Positions 1 through 10,234 are shown, counted from the first letter of the stretch. The stretch: 64,000 nt of DNA from an uncultured bacterium (GCA_949284685.1 CASDWE010000002.1:271064-335063); one strand, 5' to 3'. The notes: a model not told the origin generated them from the sequence alone. Numbers and translations: made by a program.

Positions 1-681
1 ACTGCCAGCTCCTATGCTTTCTTTATCAATAAAATTTGCAGTAAAAATAGATCCTGATTTAGACACAATACTAAAAGTAGATAAAACATCGTTTTCTGCA
101 GAAATAGATATACTTATAGATTCCGCTTCATCATTGATACCAGTTAATAATTCAAATAATTTTAAATATTTAACATTGTCTAAATTTATAGTAAAAATAT
201 CACTTTCTTTTTCTATTTCATCTATTGTTAAAAACGCAAACGGATTAGAAAATGTTTCAAAAGATATCGGTTGGTTATTATCATCCAATAATAATTTTTC
301 AATAACCTCGTTTTGATAATTATAATTTTGAACGACTACATTATTACTATTTTCACCACTTCCTCTAAAATAATGAATATTTGTTTTTTCTCCATCGCTA
401 GAATTTTTATTAAGCATATATTCATTATTATCAATATAGACATCGATGTTAGTTTGCTTTTCTTCAACTTCTAACATGCCAGACAAAGAAATATTGCTCT
501 GCAATGTTTCTAAAATATATTCTTCATCAATGACTACGCTTGTTTGTGATGATGTTGTAGTGGATGATGAAATACTAGAAGTACCACTGCTAACGGATGA
601 CGAGCTTGTTATATTAGAATCACAAGAACTTAACATCAAAGCAAGAATTGGTAGAATGAATAAATATTTTCCTTGTTCCAT
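1..681 (-). CDS. Ser/Thr-linker lipoprotein, C-terminus outside window
   Basis: The reading frame is open from an ATG at 681 to the left edge (227 codons, no stop). A GAGGT ribosome site lies just upstream. The N-terminus is a lipoprotein signal peptide: a short hydrophobic stretch ending in a lipobox (LSSC, Cys at about residue 20). A linker rich in Ser and Thr follows to about residue 45, then a polar acidic domain of no recognised family. It should be an outer-surface protein anchored by a lipidated Cys. Signal, linker and start of the mature domain resemble the larger lipoprotein just upstream on the same strand, so the two are probably paralogues. Function unknown. Confidence 0.8.
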   Translation of the reverse strand, partial: MEQGKYLFILPILALMLSSCDSNITSSSSVSSGTSSISSSTTTSSQTSVVIDEEYILETLQSNISLSGMLEVEEKQTNIDVYIDNNEYMLNKNSSDGEKTNIHYFRGSGENSNNVVVQNYNYQNEVIEKLLLDDNNQPISFETFSNPFAFLTIDEIEKESDIFTINLDNVKYLKLFELLTGINDEAESISISISAENDVLSTFSIVSKSGSIFTANFIDKESIGAGS

Positions 682-743
682 AGTTTTTACCTCGCTATAC
701 ACATTAAATAATTTTATCAAATTGAATTTAGATAATAAACAAC

Positions 744-767
744 AAAAGCAGGGATTTCCCTGCTTTT
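744..767 (-). terminator. Rho-independent terminator
   Basis: A 10-bp stem (AAAAGCAGGG/CCCTGCTTTT) closes a 4-nt loop. Read leftward it is followed by a T-rich tract and lies directly after the stop of the 809-residue lipoprotein. The arms are nearly symmetrical, so it may work in both directions. Confidence 0.85.
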
Positions 768-794
768 ATATTTTTAAAGTTATTAACTTTGTTA

Positions 795-3224
795 TTAAGC
801 GGCTGGAGTTAATATAGATGTATCTACAGTTGTTGTTCCAACATTGGAAATTGTTAAAGTAAAGCTTTCTTCAACCCAACCAATAGTAGTATAAGAATCA
901 TCTAAATACCACCAGGCTCCACCTAAATCGACGTTAAATGTTAATGTGCCAGCTTCTTCATCTAACACAGCGGTCGCGGTGATTGAATCATATTGACTGG
1001 AATCAAAGAAATTAGTCATATCCACTAAATATGCAAGTGCTGTATCATTTATAACATTATATGTATTAGCAGTTGCAGTGGCTTCAAAAATATTTTGAGT
1101 GCCCACTTCTAAAAGCATGTCATATGGATAAGCAAAGCTTACGTCCAAAAGCGTTCCATTTCCTAACAATTGTTCTGTCCAAACACCATTAACTTCTTCC
1201 CAAGCACTGACTGTACCTGCAGCAGTATCTTCAGTGTAGTAGTAGGTAATTCCATCTTCAACCCAATCTTGTTTAATGGCGCTTCCTGAGAATGCCCAAC
1301 TTCCATTTAATGAAGATGTAGTTGGTTGATTACCATCAGGAATATATGGCATTTCGCTTTCGTCAAATGCACCAATAGTGACTGTTTGATTAATTTCATA
1401 AGAAATTGTAAATGAATTTGTTGGATCAGCAAATGCATTTCTCACCCAATCATCAGCATCGTTTGCAACATATGGTGCTTCTGGTTCATAGATATAAATT
1501 ATTAACAAACCACCTTCTGCCATGATACCAATTTCTAGCACAGTACCATCATCTAATGTATAGTTATAAACTGCTTCGCCATAACTATTTGTTCCGCCTG
1601 AAACCCAACCGGCTTCAGTTAACACAGCGACAAATTCTGCTAAGACAGCATCATCTTCACCAGTATAGGAAGTATAAATATTTGCACCAAAGTATCCTGC
1701 AAAATCTTCATTCCATTCTCCGTCTTCGGGTAACCAGAATGGGAAGATGTCTGGAGTAATTCCATAATCAGCTAAGCCTTCAACCATACCATCAATATCA
1801 TTCCAACTTGTTTGTGGAGTGTATGGTACTAAGTCTTCGACTGCACGTGGGAAAACAGTTGTGCCAATGTCGGTGACATCGACTTTAACATCATATTGTA
1901 TTGAAAATACTTGACCAAATATTTCAAAAGAATAAGTATATGTATATTCAATTGTTAAACTTGTTTCACTATTTAATGTCCAATAGACAGTGCCATGATC
2001 TGGTACAATATCAGAATACATTCCAGCAGTAGCACTTGGATCATTTAATAAAGCAAAAGCTTCTGTACCAGGTGTTAATTGATATTTGTTTTCACCAACT
2101 AAATCAAACATTTCTGGTAAAACTGTAAAGCCTGGTAAATAATCAGAAATTGAAGAATCTGCATCTGGTGTTGTTGTACCAAGTACTGCATCACCAGTAG
2201 ACAATTCGTATTGAACAAGACCTTCAGGTGTAACCATGACACCACCGGCACCATTCATTTCAATACCTTCTTTTGTAACAATTAAATTATCTTCGGCAGG
2301 TTCTTCATCAGAACCAACAGTTGTTTGAGCAGCAGATACTGTGAAGTTACCTTCTTTTAAAGCGTCGATCATATCTGCCATAGCATCATGATCAGCGGTT
2401 CTTGTACGTGGTGTGACGTCATCAGCAGCGATTTCATCAGCACTAACAAAATCAAATGCAAAACTTATAGTTTGTGTAGCAGGAACTAATTCTCCTTCTG
2501 AAGTTTCTACATTTCCTTTTGCTGCTTCGGTTTCTAAAACAGCACTGACGACATCTAAATTGTCATCAACAGTAACAGTCATGCTTGTGGCAACAGCATC
2601 ATAGCCACCACTTAAAATGGAGAATACTGCACTTCCTGCTAATTCATCAAAATTAAATACTACTTGTCCATTAATTACTGAACCCATATCTTCTTCAACA
2701 AGAACAAATGGATTGTAATATTCACTAACAAATGCGATTGGCTCACCTGTTTCCTCACTAACAAGTTCACTAACTTTTGTCTCATTAGTGGTTGCGTCCA
2801 AATATCTTGCTTCAAGTGCACCAGTTTCAGCATTTCTAAAATAATCAAAATAATACAATTCTTCACCTGTTTGATCGTCGGTTTCAATGCTTACATATCG
2901 ATCGCTACTAACAAGTGTTTGAATTGAACGATTAAGTGCTTGAAAAGTCTCACCAGTTGAATCCAAGGTGATAACGTTTGAATATGGTCCTTTGACTGCT
3001 AAAGGATTTGCATTTTGCAATGCGCCTAAAACATCAGCAACAGTTAAAACAGGTGCTGGTGGTTCAGAACTTGTTGTGCCCGTAGAAGTTGTACCTAGAC
3101 TTGTTGTTGTGGTTGATGTTTGGGTATTTCCTCCACCGGAAGTTGTACTTGTTGTAACATTAGGGTCACACGCCACTAACGCTAAAGCAAGTACTGGAAT
3201 TAATAACAAATACTTCTTGTTCAT
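795..3224 (-). CDS. Large surface lipoprotein of unknown function (809 aa)
   Basis: The start at 3224 has a strong AGGAGGT site. The protein opens with a lipoprotein signal peptide and lipobox (LVAC, Cys at about residue 19), followed by a Thr/Ser/Gly linker to about residue 55. The remaining ~750 residues are acidic, rich in Asp/Glu/Thr/Tyr and predicted beta-strand, with no visible catalytic motif or further membrane segment. It is probably an extracellular binding or adhesion protein tethered to the membrane. It lies between its own promoter and terminator, so it is likely monocistronic. It resembles the partial lipoprotein downstream in overall design. I do not recognise the mature domains and assign no function. 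Confidence 0.85.
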   Translation of the reverse strand: MNKKYLLLIPVLALALVACDPNVTTSTTSGGGNTQTSTTTTSLGTTSTGTTSSEPPAPVLTVADVLGALQNANPLAVKGPYSNVITLDSTGETFQALNRSIQTLVSSDRYVSIETDDQTGEELYYFDYFRNAETGALEARYLDATTNETKVSELVSEETGEPIAFVSEYYNPFVLVEEDMGSVINGQVVFNFDELAGSAVFSILSGGYDAVATSMTVTVDDNLDVVSAVLETEAAKGNVETSEGELVPATQTISFAFDFVSADEIAADDVTPRTRTADHDAMADMIDALKEGNFTVSAAQTTVGSDEEPAEDNLIVTKEGIEMNGAGGVMVTPEGLVQYELSTGDAVLGTTTPDADSSISDYLPGFTVLPEMFDLVGENKYQLTPGTEAFALLNDPSATAGMYSDIVPDHGTVYWTLNSETSLTIEYTYTYSFEIFGQVFSIQYDVKVDVTDIGTTVFPRAVEDLVPYTPQTSWNDIDGMVEGLADYGITPDIFPFWLPEDGEWNEDFAGYFGANIYTSYTGEDDAVLAEFVAVLTEAGWVSGGTNSYGEAVYNYTLDDGTVLEIGIMAEGGLLIIYIYEPEAPYVANDADDWVRNAFADPTNSFTISYEINQTVTIGAFDESEMPYIPDGNQPTTSSLNGSWAFSGSAIKQDWVEDGITYYYTEDTAAGTVSAWEEVNGVWTEQLLGNGTLLDVSFAYPYDMLLEVGTQNIFEATATANTYNVINDTALAYLVDMTNFFDSSQYDSITATAVLDEEAGTLTFNVDLGGAWWYLDDSYTTIGWVEESFTLTISNVGTTTVDTSILTPAA

Positions 3225-3266
3225 TAAAAACAGACCTCCTTATCGTTATTAAAAAATATGTAAATA

Positions 3267-3294
3267 ATTTTATCAAAAATGTTCTTCATTGCAA
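3267..3294 (-). promoter_or_regulatory. Putative sigma-A promoter of the lipoprotein gene
   Basis: On the minus strand TTGCAA (3294-3289) and TAAAAT (3272-3267) are separated by 16 nt, about 40 nt upstream of the lipoprotein start. Good match, not tested. Confidence 0.5.
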
Positions 3295-3390
3295 TAAAGT
3301 TTTTTAAAAAAATTGTATGTTTTTAATTTAGATTTAAAATATAATTGTTGGAACCTGAATTTAATATTTTTAATATTATGGGAGAAAAAT

Positions 3391-5157
3391 ATGAACTTGC
3401 TTAAACGTTTTATCAAATACTATAAACCACATAAAAAAATCTTTATTTTAGATATGACGGCAGCTTTTCTAGTAGCAATAATTGGGATGGGTTACCCAAT
3501 TATTACTAGATATATGTTGCAAGATTTTATACCTAATAAAAAAATAGATTTGGTTATTATTTGTGGTGTTGGTTTATTACTTATCTATATAGTAAGAATG
3601 TTATTAAGATATTTTATTCAATATTATGGCCACGTCATGGGTGTAAGAATGCAAGCTCAAATGAGACAGGACATGTTTAATAAATTGGAAAAATTACCAT
3701 ACACTTATTATGATGAGCACGAAACAGGAAAAATCATGTCAAGAATGACAAATGATTTATTTGATATTTCTGAATTAGCGCATCATGGTCCTGAAAATAT
3801 ATTTATTGCAGGTTTTACTCTTTTAGCAAGCTTTATATATTTGTGTTTTATAAATTGGATATTATCCTTGATTATATTCGCGTGCGTGCCACTACTATTT
3901 TTTATAACATCACATTTTCGTCATCAAATGCGTATTGCAATGACAGAATCAAAAGTAGCTATTGCAAAAGTTAATGCTCAATTAGAATCTTCCATTTCTG
4001 GTATTAGAGTAACAAAAGCATTTACAAACACCAAAAAAGAAGAAGAAAAATTTGATAAAACAAACAAAGAATTTGTAAAAGCAAGAGGTTCTGCTTTTAA
4101 AGCAATGGGCAAGTTTTTCGCATCATCACAATTTATTACAGACGTTTTTAATGTCATCGTTTTAATAGCAGGTGGTTTATTTTTATACAATGAGCAAATT
4201 GATTTTGCTGATTACTCAACTTTCATAATTTCTGTGAATATGTTTATAAGCCCTATTAATCAACTTATAAATTTTGTTGAACAATTTCAAAATGGATCTA
4301 CTGGTTTTAAAAGATTTTTAGAAATCATGGATGAGGAAGAAGAAAACATCCATGAGGGCGATAAAATTTGTGAAAATGTTAATGGAGATATTGCTTTTAA
4401 TCATGTTAAATTTCACTACAAATCATCAAAAGGAATATTAAAAGATGTTTCATTTAAAATACCACATGGCGAAAAAATAGCGCTTGTTGGTCCTTCAGGA
4501 GGAGGAAAAACAACAATTTGTCATTTGATACCTAGATTTTATGATGTGGATGAAGGAAGTATAACAATTGATGGAATAAATATTAAAGAATTTACTCTAG
4601 AATCTTTAAGAAAACAAATCGGTATTGTCCAACAAGATGTTTTCCTATTTGGTGGAACAATAAAAGATAATATTGTTTATGGCAAATTAGATGCGAGTGA
4701 AGAAGAAATAATTGAAGCTGCTAAAAAGGCAAACATATATGAATATATAATGAGTTTGCCAAAAGGCTTTGATACTGATATTGGAGAAAGAGGCGTTAAA
4801 CTTTCTGGTGGGCAAAAACAAAGATTATCAATTGCAAGAATATTTTTAAAAAATCCAAAAATCTTAATATTAGATGAAGCAACAAGTGCATTAGATAACA
4901 CAACCGAATTATTAATACAAAATTCTTTAGATGAACTTTGCAAAAACAGAACAACGATTATAGTTGCACATCGTTTATCGACAATTAGAAACGCTGATGA
5001 AATTCTTTTAATCAGCGATGGGCAAATTAAAGAACAAGGAACCCACGATGAACTTATCAAGAAAAACGGTTCTTATAAACTTCTTTATGAATTGCAATTT
5101 ATAAACAATAAAGAAAATGAATTTATACTAAATCAAGAATTAAAAATAACTGGATAA
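3391..5157 (+). CDS. ABC-type exporter, fused membrane and ATPase domains
   Basis: This 588-residue protein is a half-transporter of the MsbA/LmrA type that would export drugs, lipids or peptides as a dimer. About six membrane helices occupy residues 15-290 and the nucleotide-binding domain follows: Walker A GPSGGGKTT at 367, signature LSGGQ at 471, Walker B ILILDEA near 491-497 and the switch His at 527. An upstream in-frame ATG at 3313 would add 26 residues with no ribosome site. The chosen ATG has GGGAGA a few bases ahead and begins like family members. It stands alone between leftward genes. Substrate cannot be told from sequence. Confidence 0.9.
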   Translation: MNLLKRFIKYYKPHKKIFILDMTAAFLVAIIGMGYPIITRYMLQDFIPNKKIDLVIICGVGLLLIYIVRMLLRYFIQYYGHVMGVRMQAQMRQDMFNKLEKLPYTYYDEHETGKIMSRMTNDLFDISELAHHGPENIFIAGFTLLASFIYLCFINWILSLIIFACVPLLFFITSHFRHQMRIAMTESKVAIAKVNAQLESSISGIRVTKAFTNTKKEEEKFDKTNKEFVKARGSAFKAMGKFFASSQFITDVFNVIVLIAGGLFLYNEQIDFADYSTFIISVNMFISPINQLINFVEQFQNGSTGFKRFLEIMDEEEENIHEGDKICENVNGDIAFNHVKFHYKSSKGILKDVSFKIPHGEKIALVGPSGGGKTTICHLIPRFYDVDEGSITIDGINIKEFTLESLRKQIGIVQQDVFLFGGTIKDNIVYGKLDASEEEIIEAAKKANIYEYIMSLPKGFDTDIGERGVKLSGGQKQRLSIARIFLKNPKILILDEATSALDNTTELLIQNSLDELCKNRTTIIVAHRLSTIRNADEILLISDGQIKEQGTHDELIKKNGSYKLLYELQFINNKENEFILNQELKITG

Positions 5158-5198
5158 TTAATTTAAATATCTTGCAAAAACTTATTAATTTTAATAAT

Positions 5199-6080
5199 TT
5201 AAGGCAAAATATGTCCGGCTTTTAAATATAATAAATACCAATCTTTTTTTGATAAATCAATATTTAAAGATTCTATACATTCATCAAAATGTTTAATATT
5301 AGAACAACTAAATACAGGAGTAATATTAAAAGGTAATCTCATTATAAAGCTAAGTGAAACACTTGCTTTGTTTGTTCGATATTTGCTTGCGAGTCTATCA
5401 AGAGTTTCGTTTAATTCTTGATATTTTGGATTATTGATAAATCCTCCTTCGCTTAAAGAAACTTTAAGAGGTGACCAAGCTTGCAATTCAATATTATGCG
5501 TGTAACAATATTCGACAATTTCTCCTACTTTATCATTTGCTAAATCGTTGTTGGTATTCATATTCAATATATGATCAATTAACTGCGTGGAGGTTAATGA
5601 AAATTCTAATTGATTGATTTCTAATTTAACATCAACTTTGTCTTGCAATAACTTAAAAAACGATTTGTTCATATTACATACACCAAATCTTTTGACTAAA
5701 TTATTGCTTTTCAAATAGTTTAAAGCATCGTTTAATTCTTTAAAATCAACAAGGACATCAGGGCGATGTAATAATAATATGTCAACATAATCTAACTCCG
5801 TTCTTTTTAAAGAATTTTTGACACTGCTGATAATATGTTCATAAGAAAAATCATAATAACCTTTACATATTCCACATTTGGTTTGAATAATAATATTTTT
5901 ACGCAAGTTTTTATGAAGTTTTAAAATCTTGCCAAATATCACTTCGCATTCACCATTTCCATAAATATCTGCGATATCAAAATATCGGATATTTTTATCA
6001 TAAGCATGCAAAAATAATTCTTCTGCATCTTTTAAAGACAAATTATTTAAATTCATCAATCCAAAAATTAATTTTTTCAT
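5199..6080 (-). CDS. Aldo/keto reductase family protein
   Basis: A 293-residue NAD(P)H-dependent oxidoreductase of the aldo/keto reductase fold. The complete catalytic tetrad is visible: Asp35 and Tyr40 (FDIADIYG), Lys68 (IIIQTK) and His105 (LLLHRPD). The order and length resemble the YdhF-like branch. No Shine-Dalgarno sequence precedes the ATG. A TATAAA/TAATAT hexamer sits 6-9 nt upstream, suggesting a leaderless message. It is divergent from pepC with 76 nt between them. Physiological substrate unknown. Confidence 0.88.
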   Translation of the reverse strand: MKKLIFGLMNLNNLSLKDAEELFLHAYDKNIRYFDIADIYGNGECEVIFGKILKLHKNLRKNIIIQTKCGICKGYYDFSYEHIISSVKNSLKRTELDYVDILLLHRPDVLVDFKELNDALNYLKSNNLVKRFGVCNMNKSFFKLLQDKVDVKLEINQLEFSLTSTQLIDHILNMNTNNDLANDKVGEIVEYCYTHNIELQAWSPLKVSLSEGGFINNPKYQELNETLDRLASKYRTNKASVSLSFIMRLPFNITPVFSCSNIKHFDECIESLNIDLSKKDWYLLYLKAGHILP

Positions 6081-6156
6081 ACAAAATTTATATTACCATA
6101 TTGATTTATTTTAGCAAAATAAAGTTATACACTAATTTATATTAGGAGGTTTAAAT

Positions 6157-7506
6157 ATGAGTAAATTTAAAATGAATAACTATCCATTAGATGAAAAAAT
6201 ATTAGAAAAAATGAAAAAGGATTATCATAATAATCCAACAAATACCATCATAAGACATGCCCTATCAAAGTCACAAATAAGTGACATTGTTTATGTCAGT
6301 GAGCAAGAAGGAAACATGCAAAACAAATTTTCAATTGATATAAAAACCATGAAAGTTTGTAATCAAAAACAATCTGGCCGCTGCTGGATATTTGCTGGCC
6401 TCAACATTTTAAGAGAAATTATTGGAAAAAAATTAAATGTTGAGCAATTTGAATTGTCCCAAAATTATGTGGCTTTTTATGATAAGTTAGAAAAAATTAA
6501 TTACACGCTAAACGCAATAATGGAACAATTAGATAAACCACACGATGATCGTATTATGATGCATTTATTAACATTTGCAGTTGGCGATGGTGGTCAATGG
6601 GACATGTTTGCAAATATTGTTAAAAAATATGGCATAGTTCCAAAAAGTGCAATGGTTGAAACTAATCAATCATCACAAACTTCTGCTTCAAACCAAATTA
6701 TAAACACTAATATCCGTAATTTTGCAAGCCAAGCAAGCAAGTTGTACGCTGAGGGGAAATACGAAGATATATTAATGCTTAAAGATAATGTTCTTGAGAA
6801 GATGTATTTTTTATTGACTAACAGTTTTGGATTAATACCAGAAAAATTTGATTTAGAATACATTGATAAAAATAAAGAATATCATCTAATTAAAAACATG
6901 ACTCCTAAACAATTTTTTAATGAATATATAGGTGATGAAATTGATTTATATCATTCAATAACTAATTCGCCAACAAAAGATAAACCATATTTAAAACCAT
7001 ATACCATTATGTATCTTGGAAACGTTATAGAAGGTAAAAAAGTAATTCATTTAAATTTAGAAATGAATAGAATTAAAGAATTAATCATTTCGCAGCTCAA
7101 AGATAATACTCCAGTTTGGTTTGGAAGTGATGTTTCATTTTATCGCGATAGAAACGGAGGCAGTTGGGACAGTTTAGCGTATGATTATACTTCAACTTTT
7201 GGACTTGATTTAAAGTTTGAAAAAGGTGATATGCTTGATTATTTTGCTAGTGCAATGAATCACGCGATGGTTATCACTGGTGTAAATATTGTTGATGGAA
7301 AACCCACAAAATGGAAAATAGAAAATTCTTGGGGTGAAGATGTTGGAAATAAAGGATATTTTATTATGTCAGATGACTTCTTTAATAGATTTGTTTATCA
7401 GGCTGTCATATTAGAAACATATTTTAATGATGACGAGTTAAAAGCATTAAAAGAAGAACCGACTATTTATATGCCTTGGGATCCAATGGGCACGTTAGCA
7501 AAATAA
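6157..7506 (+). CDS. pepC: Aminopeptidase C (bleomycin hydrolase family)
   Basis: A cytosolic papain-like cysteine peptidase (family C1B) that removes N-terminal residues from peptides and usually forms a hexameric barrel. The catalytic triad is present: Cys76 in SGRCW, His369 in NHAM and Asn390 in ENSWG. At 449 residues it has the normal full length. A strong AGGAGGT site precedes the ATG. It ends in a terminator, so is probably transcribed alone. Likely role: recycling peptides as amino-acid source. Confidence 0.95.
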   Translation: MSKFKMNNYPLDEKILEKMKKDYHNNPTNTIIRHALSKSQISDIVYVSEQEGNMQNKFSIDIKTMKVCNQKQSGRCWIFAGLNILREIIGKKLNVEQFELSQNYVAFYDKLEKINYTLNAIMEQLDKPHDDRIMMHLLTFAVGDGGQWDMFANIVKKYGIVPKSAMVETNQSSQTSASNQIINTNIRNFASQASKLYAEGKYEDILMLKDNVLEKMYFLLTNSFGLIPEKFDLEYIDKNKEYHLIKNMTPKQFFNEYIGDEIDLYHSITNSPTKDKPYLKPYTIMYLGNVIEGKKVIHLNLEMNRIKELIISQLKDNTPVWFGSDVSFYRDRNGGSWDSLAYDYTSTFGLDLKFEKGDMLDYFASAMNHAMVITGVNIVDGKPTKWKIENSWGEDVGNKGYFIMSDDFFNRFVYQAVILETYFNDDELKALKEEPTIYMPWDPMGTLAK

Positions 7507-7511
7507 TTTTT

Positions 7512-7566
7512 AAACCAATCAATTCAAAATTTGTGCAAAATCAAATTATTTGATTGGTTTTTTATT
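7512..7566 (+). terminator. Rho-independent terminator after pepC
   Basis: AAACCAATCAA (7512-7522) pairs with TTGATTGGTTT (7550-7560), followed by a T-rich run. The 27-nt loop is long, but the 11-bp stem is perfect. Confidence 0.7.
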
Positions 7567-7630
7567 GTTTTATAACCTATTAGATGATAAACTTTGCTAG
7601 TGAGACAATGTGTTTAACGGAGGTAGAATT

Positions 7631-8164
7631 ATGTTAGAAAAAGCATACAATGCGAAAGGTTATATTATCGAAAGTTTTTTAAGACTTTTAGCTAAAAAAC
7701 CATACAATTCTATAACTGTTACTGATGTCGTAAAAAAAGCTGGCGTAGCACGTGCTACTTTTTATAGAAACTATAAATCTATCGATAATTTATTAAACGT
7801 TACTTCTTCTCTTTTAGCGGACACATTAAATAAGAATTTATCTATAATTTTATTAGAAGAAGATGAAAATAAGGCAATTGAAACCCTTACATCATTTTTA
7901 AAAGAGTTATCATTATTAAGACCATATTTGATTAAAATATCCCGTGATAATATTGGTATTATTATCGATAGAATTAACACAAATGCAAATATTAAAGAAA
8001 CGCTTTTAGAAAAATCTAACGATGATTTTAAAAGTAAATATAATCTTATTACTAAAATTGGAATAATCGACACTGTTGTAAAATCTTGGCTATCTGATCA
8101 CTATAAAGATGATGTTGAGTTAATTGCAAAATTTATAGTGGAAAAACTTAAACAAATTAATTAG
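7631..8164 (+). CDS. TetR/AcrR family transcriptional regulator
   Basis: A 177-residue dimeric DNA-binding repressor. The N-terminal helix-turn-helix (roughly residues 17-50, with ITVTDVVKKAGVARATFYRNY) is typical of TetR proteins. The C-terminal ~120 residues form the variable ligand/dimer domain. The ATG at 7631 is chosen over one 21 nt upstream because a GGAGGT site lies directly ahead of it. A plausible promoter (TTGTTT-17-TAAACT) precedes it. The gene converges on and overlaps by 8 bp the DUF2130 gene. Target genes and ligand unknown; the ABC exporter nearby is one possibility. Confidence 0.88.
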   Translation: MLEKAYNAKGYIIESFLRLLAKKPYNSITVTDVVKKAGVARATFYRNYKSIDNLLNVTSSLLADTLNKNLSIILLEEDENKAIETLTSFLKELSLLRPYLIKISRDNIGIIIDRINTNANIKETLLEKSNDDFKSKYNLITKIGIIDTVVKSWLSDHYKDDVELIAKFIVEKLKQIN

Positions 8165-9410
8165 TTTTATCTTTTTTTAAATCTTCAAACATTTTTTTCA
8201 TTGTTTTGTTTTTATATGTTAATTTTCTAATTGTTAAATCTTGCGCTTTATCGTTTGCTAGCTTCAAATTATTTTCACTACTCAATAATGCCTCTTTAAC
8301 TTTTTGTAGTTTTGTAATTGAATTATCTATTTCTTTAATTGCGGCTTGGAATTTTTTTGAAGCGGTTTCAAAATTTTTTGAAAATTTGGATTTAAATTCT
8401 TCCATTTGATCTTCAAATTTAGAAATATCTAAGTTTTCTTCTTTTATTTTTAAAAGTTCTTTTTTGTCTTCTATTGTTTTAATAGCGGAATTTCTTAATA
8501 TTGTTATCAAAGGAATAAAAAACTGTGGCCTTATAACATACATTTTTTCATAATTATAAACTTGATATATGCCGGTATTATATAACTCGTTATCTGGTTC
8601 TAACATAGATACCAACACAGCGTATTCACATCCTTTTTCCTTTCTATCTTTATCTAACTTAGCAAAGAAATCTTCGTTTTTATGACGGTTCAAAGAAACA
8701 TCAGATTCGTTTTTCATCTCAAACATAATAGAGATAAATTCAATACGATTTTCATCATTACTATAATCGCGATATATAAAATCGCCTTTAGTTCCATCTT
8801 TTACATCGTTATCTTTTTCAAAATAAGCATTTGGAAATGCCGTTAAACGAACTTTATTAAATTCTATTTGGCAGTGTTGTTCTAAAGATTCTCCTAACAA
8901 TTTGACAGACATCCGACTTTTAAAATCTTTATATTGTGCAATTACTTCATCTTTATGTTTTAGTTCTTCTTTATATTTATCTTCTAAATTTCTTTTTTCT
9001 AAAAGAGACTCTTTTTCACTTATTTTTAATTGATTTTCCAGTTCTGATATTTTTGCTTTAGAATTTTCAATAGCTTTTTGAATTTCTATTTCTTTATTTT
9101 GCAAATCATATTTTCTTAAATTTTCAAGCTCTTTAATTTTAGCGTTTTTATCATTTTCGATTTTTTCTATTTCGTTTGTCTTTTTTAAATTTTCTTCTTT
9201 TAATTTAGATTCGAGTTCTTGAATTTTAAGTTCATATTCATTCTTTTTGTTATTTTGTTTATATTCCCATTCTTTTTCTATAGAATGCAATTTATCATGA
9301 AGTTCTTTTTCAAATTCATCATTTTTAATTTGTTTTAATATTGAAGAATATGTAGATTCATCAACTTGAAATACTTCTCCACATTTTGGACATTTAATTT
9401 GGCTATTCAT
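8157..9410 (-). CDS. DUF2130 family coiled-coil protein
   Basis: A 417-residue protein starting with a CPKCGEVF zinc-ribbon-like half-motif. A long charged coiled coil follows (about residues 25-170), rich in Lys/Glu. Residues ~170-320 form the conserved DUF2130 core, with a restriction-endonuclease-like look (KGDFIYR...FEMKNE). A second coiled coil closes the C-terminus. AGGAGGT precedes the ATG. Proteins of this family have no firmly established role; the fold suggests nucleic-acid contact. It begins the run of accessory genes to about 20 kb. Confidence 0.8.
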   Translation of the reverse strand: MNSQIKCPKCGEVFQVDESTYSSILKQIKNDEFEKELHDKLHSIEKEWEYKQNNKKNEYELKIQELESKLKEENLKKTNEIEKIENDKNAKIKELENLRKYDLQNKEIEIQKAIENSKAKISELENQLKISEKESLLEKRNLEDKYKEELKHKDEVIAQYKDFKSRMSVKLLGESLEQHCQIEFNKVRLTAFPNAYFEKDNDVKDGTKGDFIYRDYSNDENRIEFISIMFEMKNESDVSLNRHKNEDFFAKLDKDRKEKGCEYAVLVSMLEPDNELYNTGIYQVYNYEKMYVIRPQFFIPLITILRNSAIKTIEDKKELLKIKEENLDISKFEDQMEEFKSKFSKNFETASKKFQAAIKEIDNSITKLQKVKEALLSSENNLKLANDKAQDLTIRKLTYKNKTMKKMFEDLKKDKTN

Positions 9411-9520
9411 AATTAACCTCCTAAAATAATAAGTTATTTTAATAATAACATTTTTACTTTGTTTTGTTTGTTTAAATTAATTTATTCCAACTAATGAGTA
9501 TATTTTGATACAATAACTTG

Positions 9521-10234
9521 ATGAGCGTTTTACAAAGACATTTGATTTTATCAATAATCTTAAAAATAATTTTAATAACTTGTTTTGCTTTAGGCTTATT
9601 TTTTACTTATCAAAGCCAAGCCTTTATGTCAATGTCACCATTTCTTTATTACACAATACAATCGAATACTTGGATAGCCCTGGTGGAATTGGCTTTGCTT
9701 ACCATAGATATCATTTCTTTTATTAAAAATAAAGAAATTAAAATTCCTTATTTTTTATACATAATTAAATATGTTTGTGTAGTCGCAATAACTATTACTT
9801 TTACAGTATTTTTTGTCTTGCTAGCACCTTATATGGCAAGCATAGGATATGTATCTTATTTATATTCTCCAAGCAATTTATTTCCTCATTTATTTGTACC
9901 ATTTTTTGCTTTGGCTGACTTTTTTGCTGTTGATTATAAATTCCAAAATAAAAAATTTGATTTCTTTTGGGGATTATCAACTCCTCTTTACTATCTAGCA
10001 TTTGCGATGATTTGTTATGGACTTAATGTTGATTTTGGTGGAGGGCAAAGATTCCCCTATTTCTTTTTAGATTTTTTAACTAATGGTTGGTTTAATATTG
10101 GGGATGGCAAGTTTGGTGTATTTTATTGGATTGTCATTTTAATTTTATATGTTATTGGTTTGAGTTTTTTAATAATGTTTATTAAAAATATCATTAAGAA
10201 AAAAGTAGAAAAGAAACAAAATACAAATAATTGA
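9521..10234 (+). CDS. Multi-pass membrane protein, Pr6Pr-like
   Basis: A 237-residue integral membrane protein with about six hydrophobic segments and a basic C-terminal tail. The pattern and the YTIQSN motif near residue 45 recall the Pr6Pr/integral membrane family of Firmicutes, which has no known function. Two in-frame starts are adjacent (TTG at 9518, ATG at 9521). The ATG is preferred. There is no Shine-Dalgarno sequence; TACAAT lies 6 nt upstream of the ATG, consistent with a leaderless transcript. It ends in TGA. Confidence 0.6.
   Translation: MSVLQRHLILSIILKIILITCFALGLFFTYQSQAFMSMSPFLYYTIQSNTWIALVELALLTIDIISFIKNKEIKIPYFLYIIKYVCVVAITITFTVFFVLLAPYMASIGYVSYLYSPSNLFPHLFVPFFALADFFAVDYKFQNKKFDFFWGLSTPLYYLAFAMICYGLNVDFGGGQRFPYFFLDFLTNGWFNIGDGKFGVFYWIVILILYVIGLSFLIMFIKNIIKKKVEKKQNTNN

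Noticed and set aside
446-817. Plus-strand open frames at the left end (14-316 and 446-817)
   Set aside because: They lie opposite the lipoprotein gene, cross its terminator and have low-complexity translations without ribosome sites.
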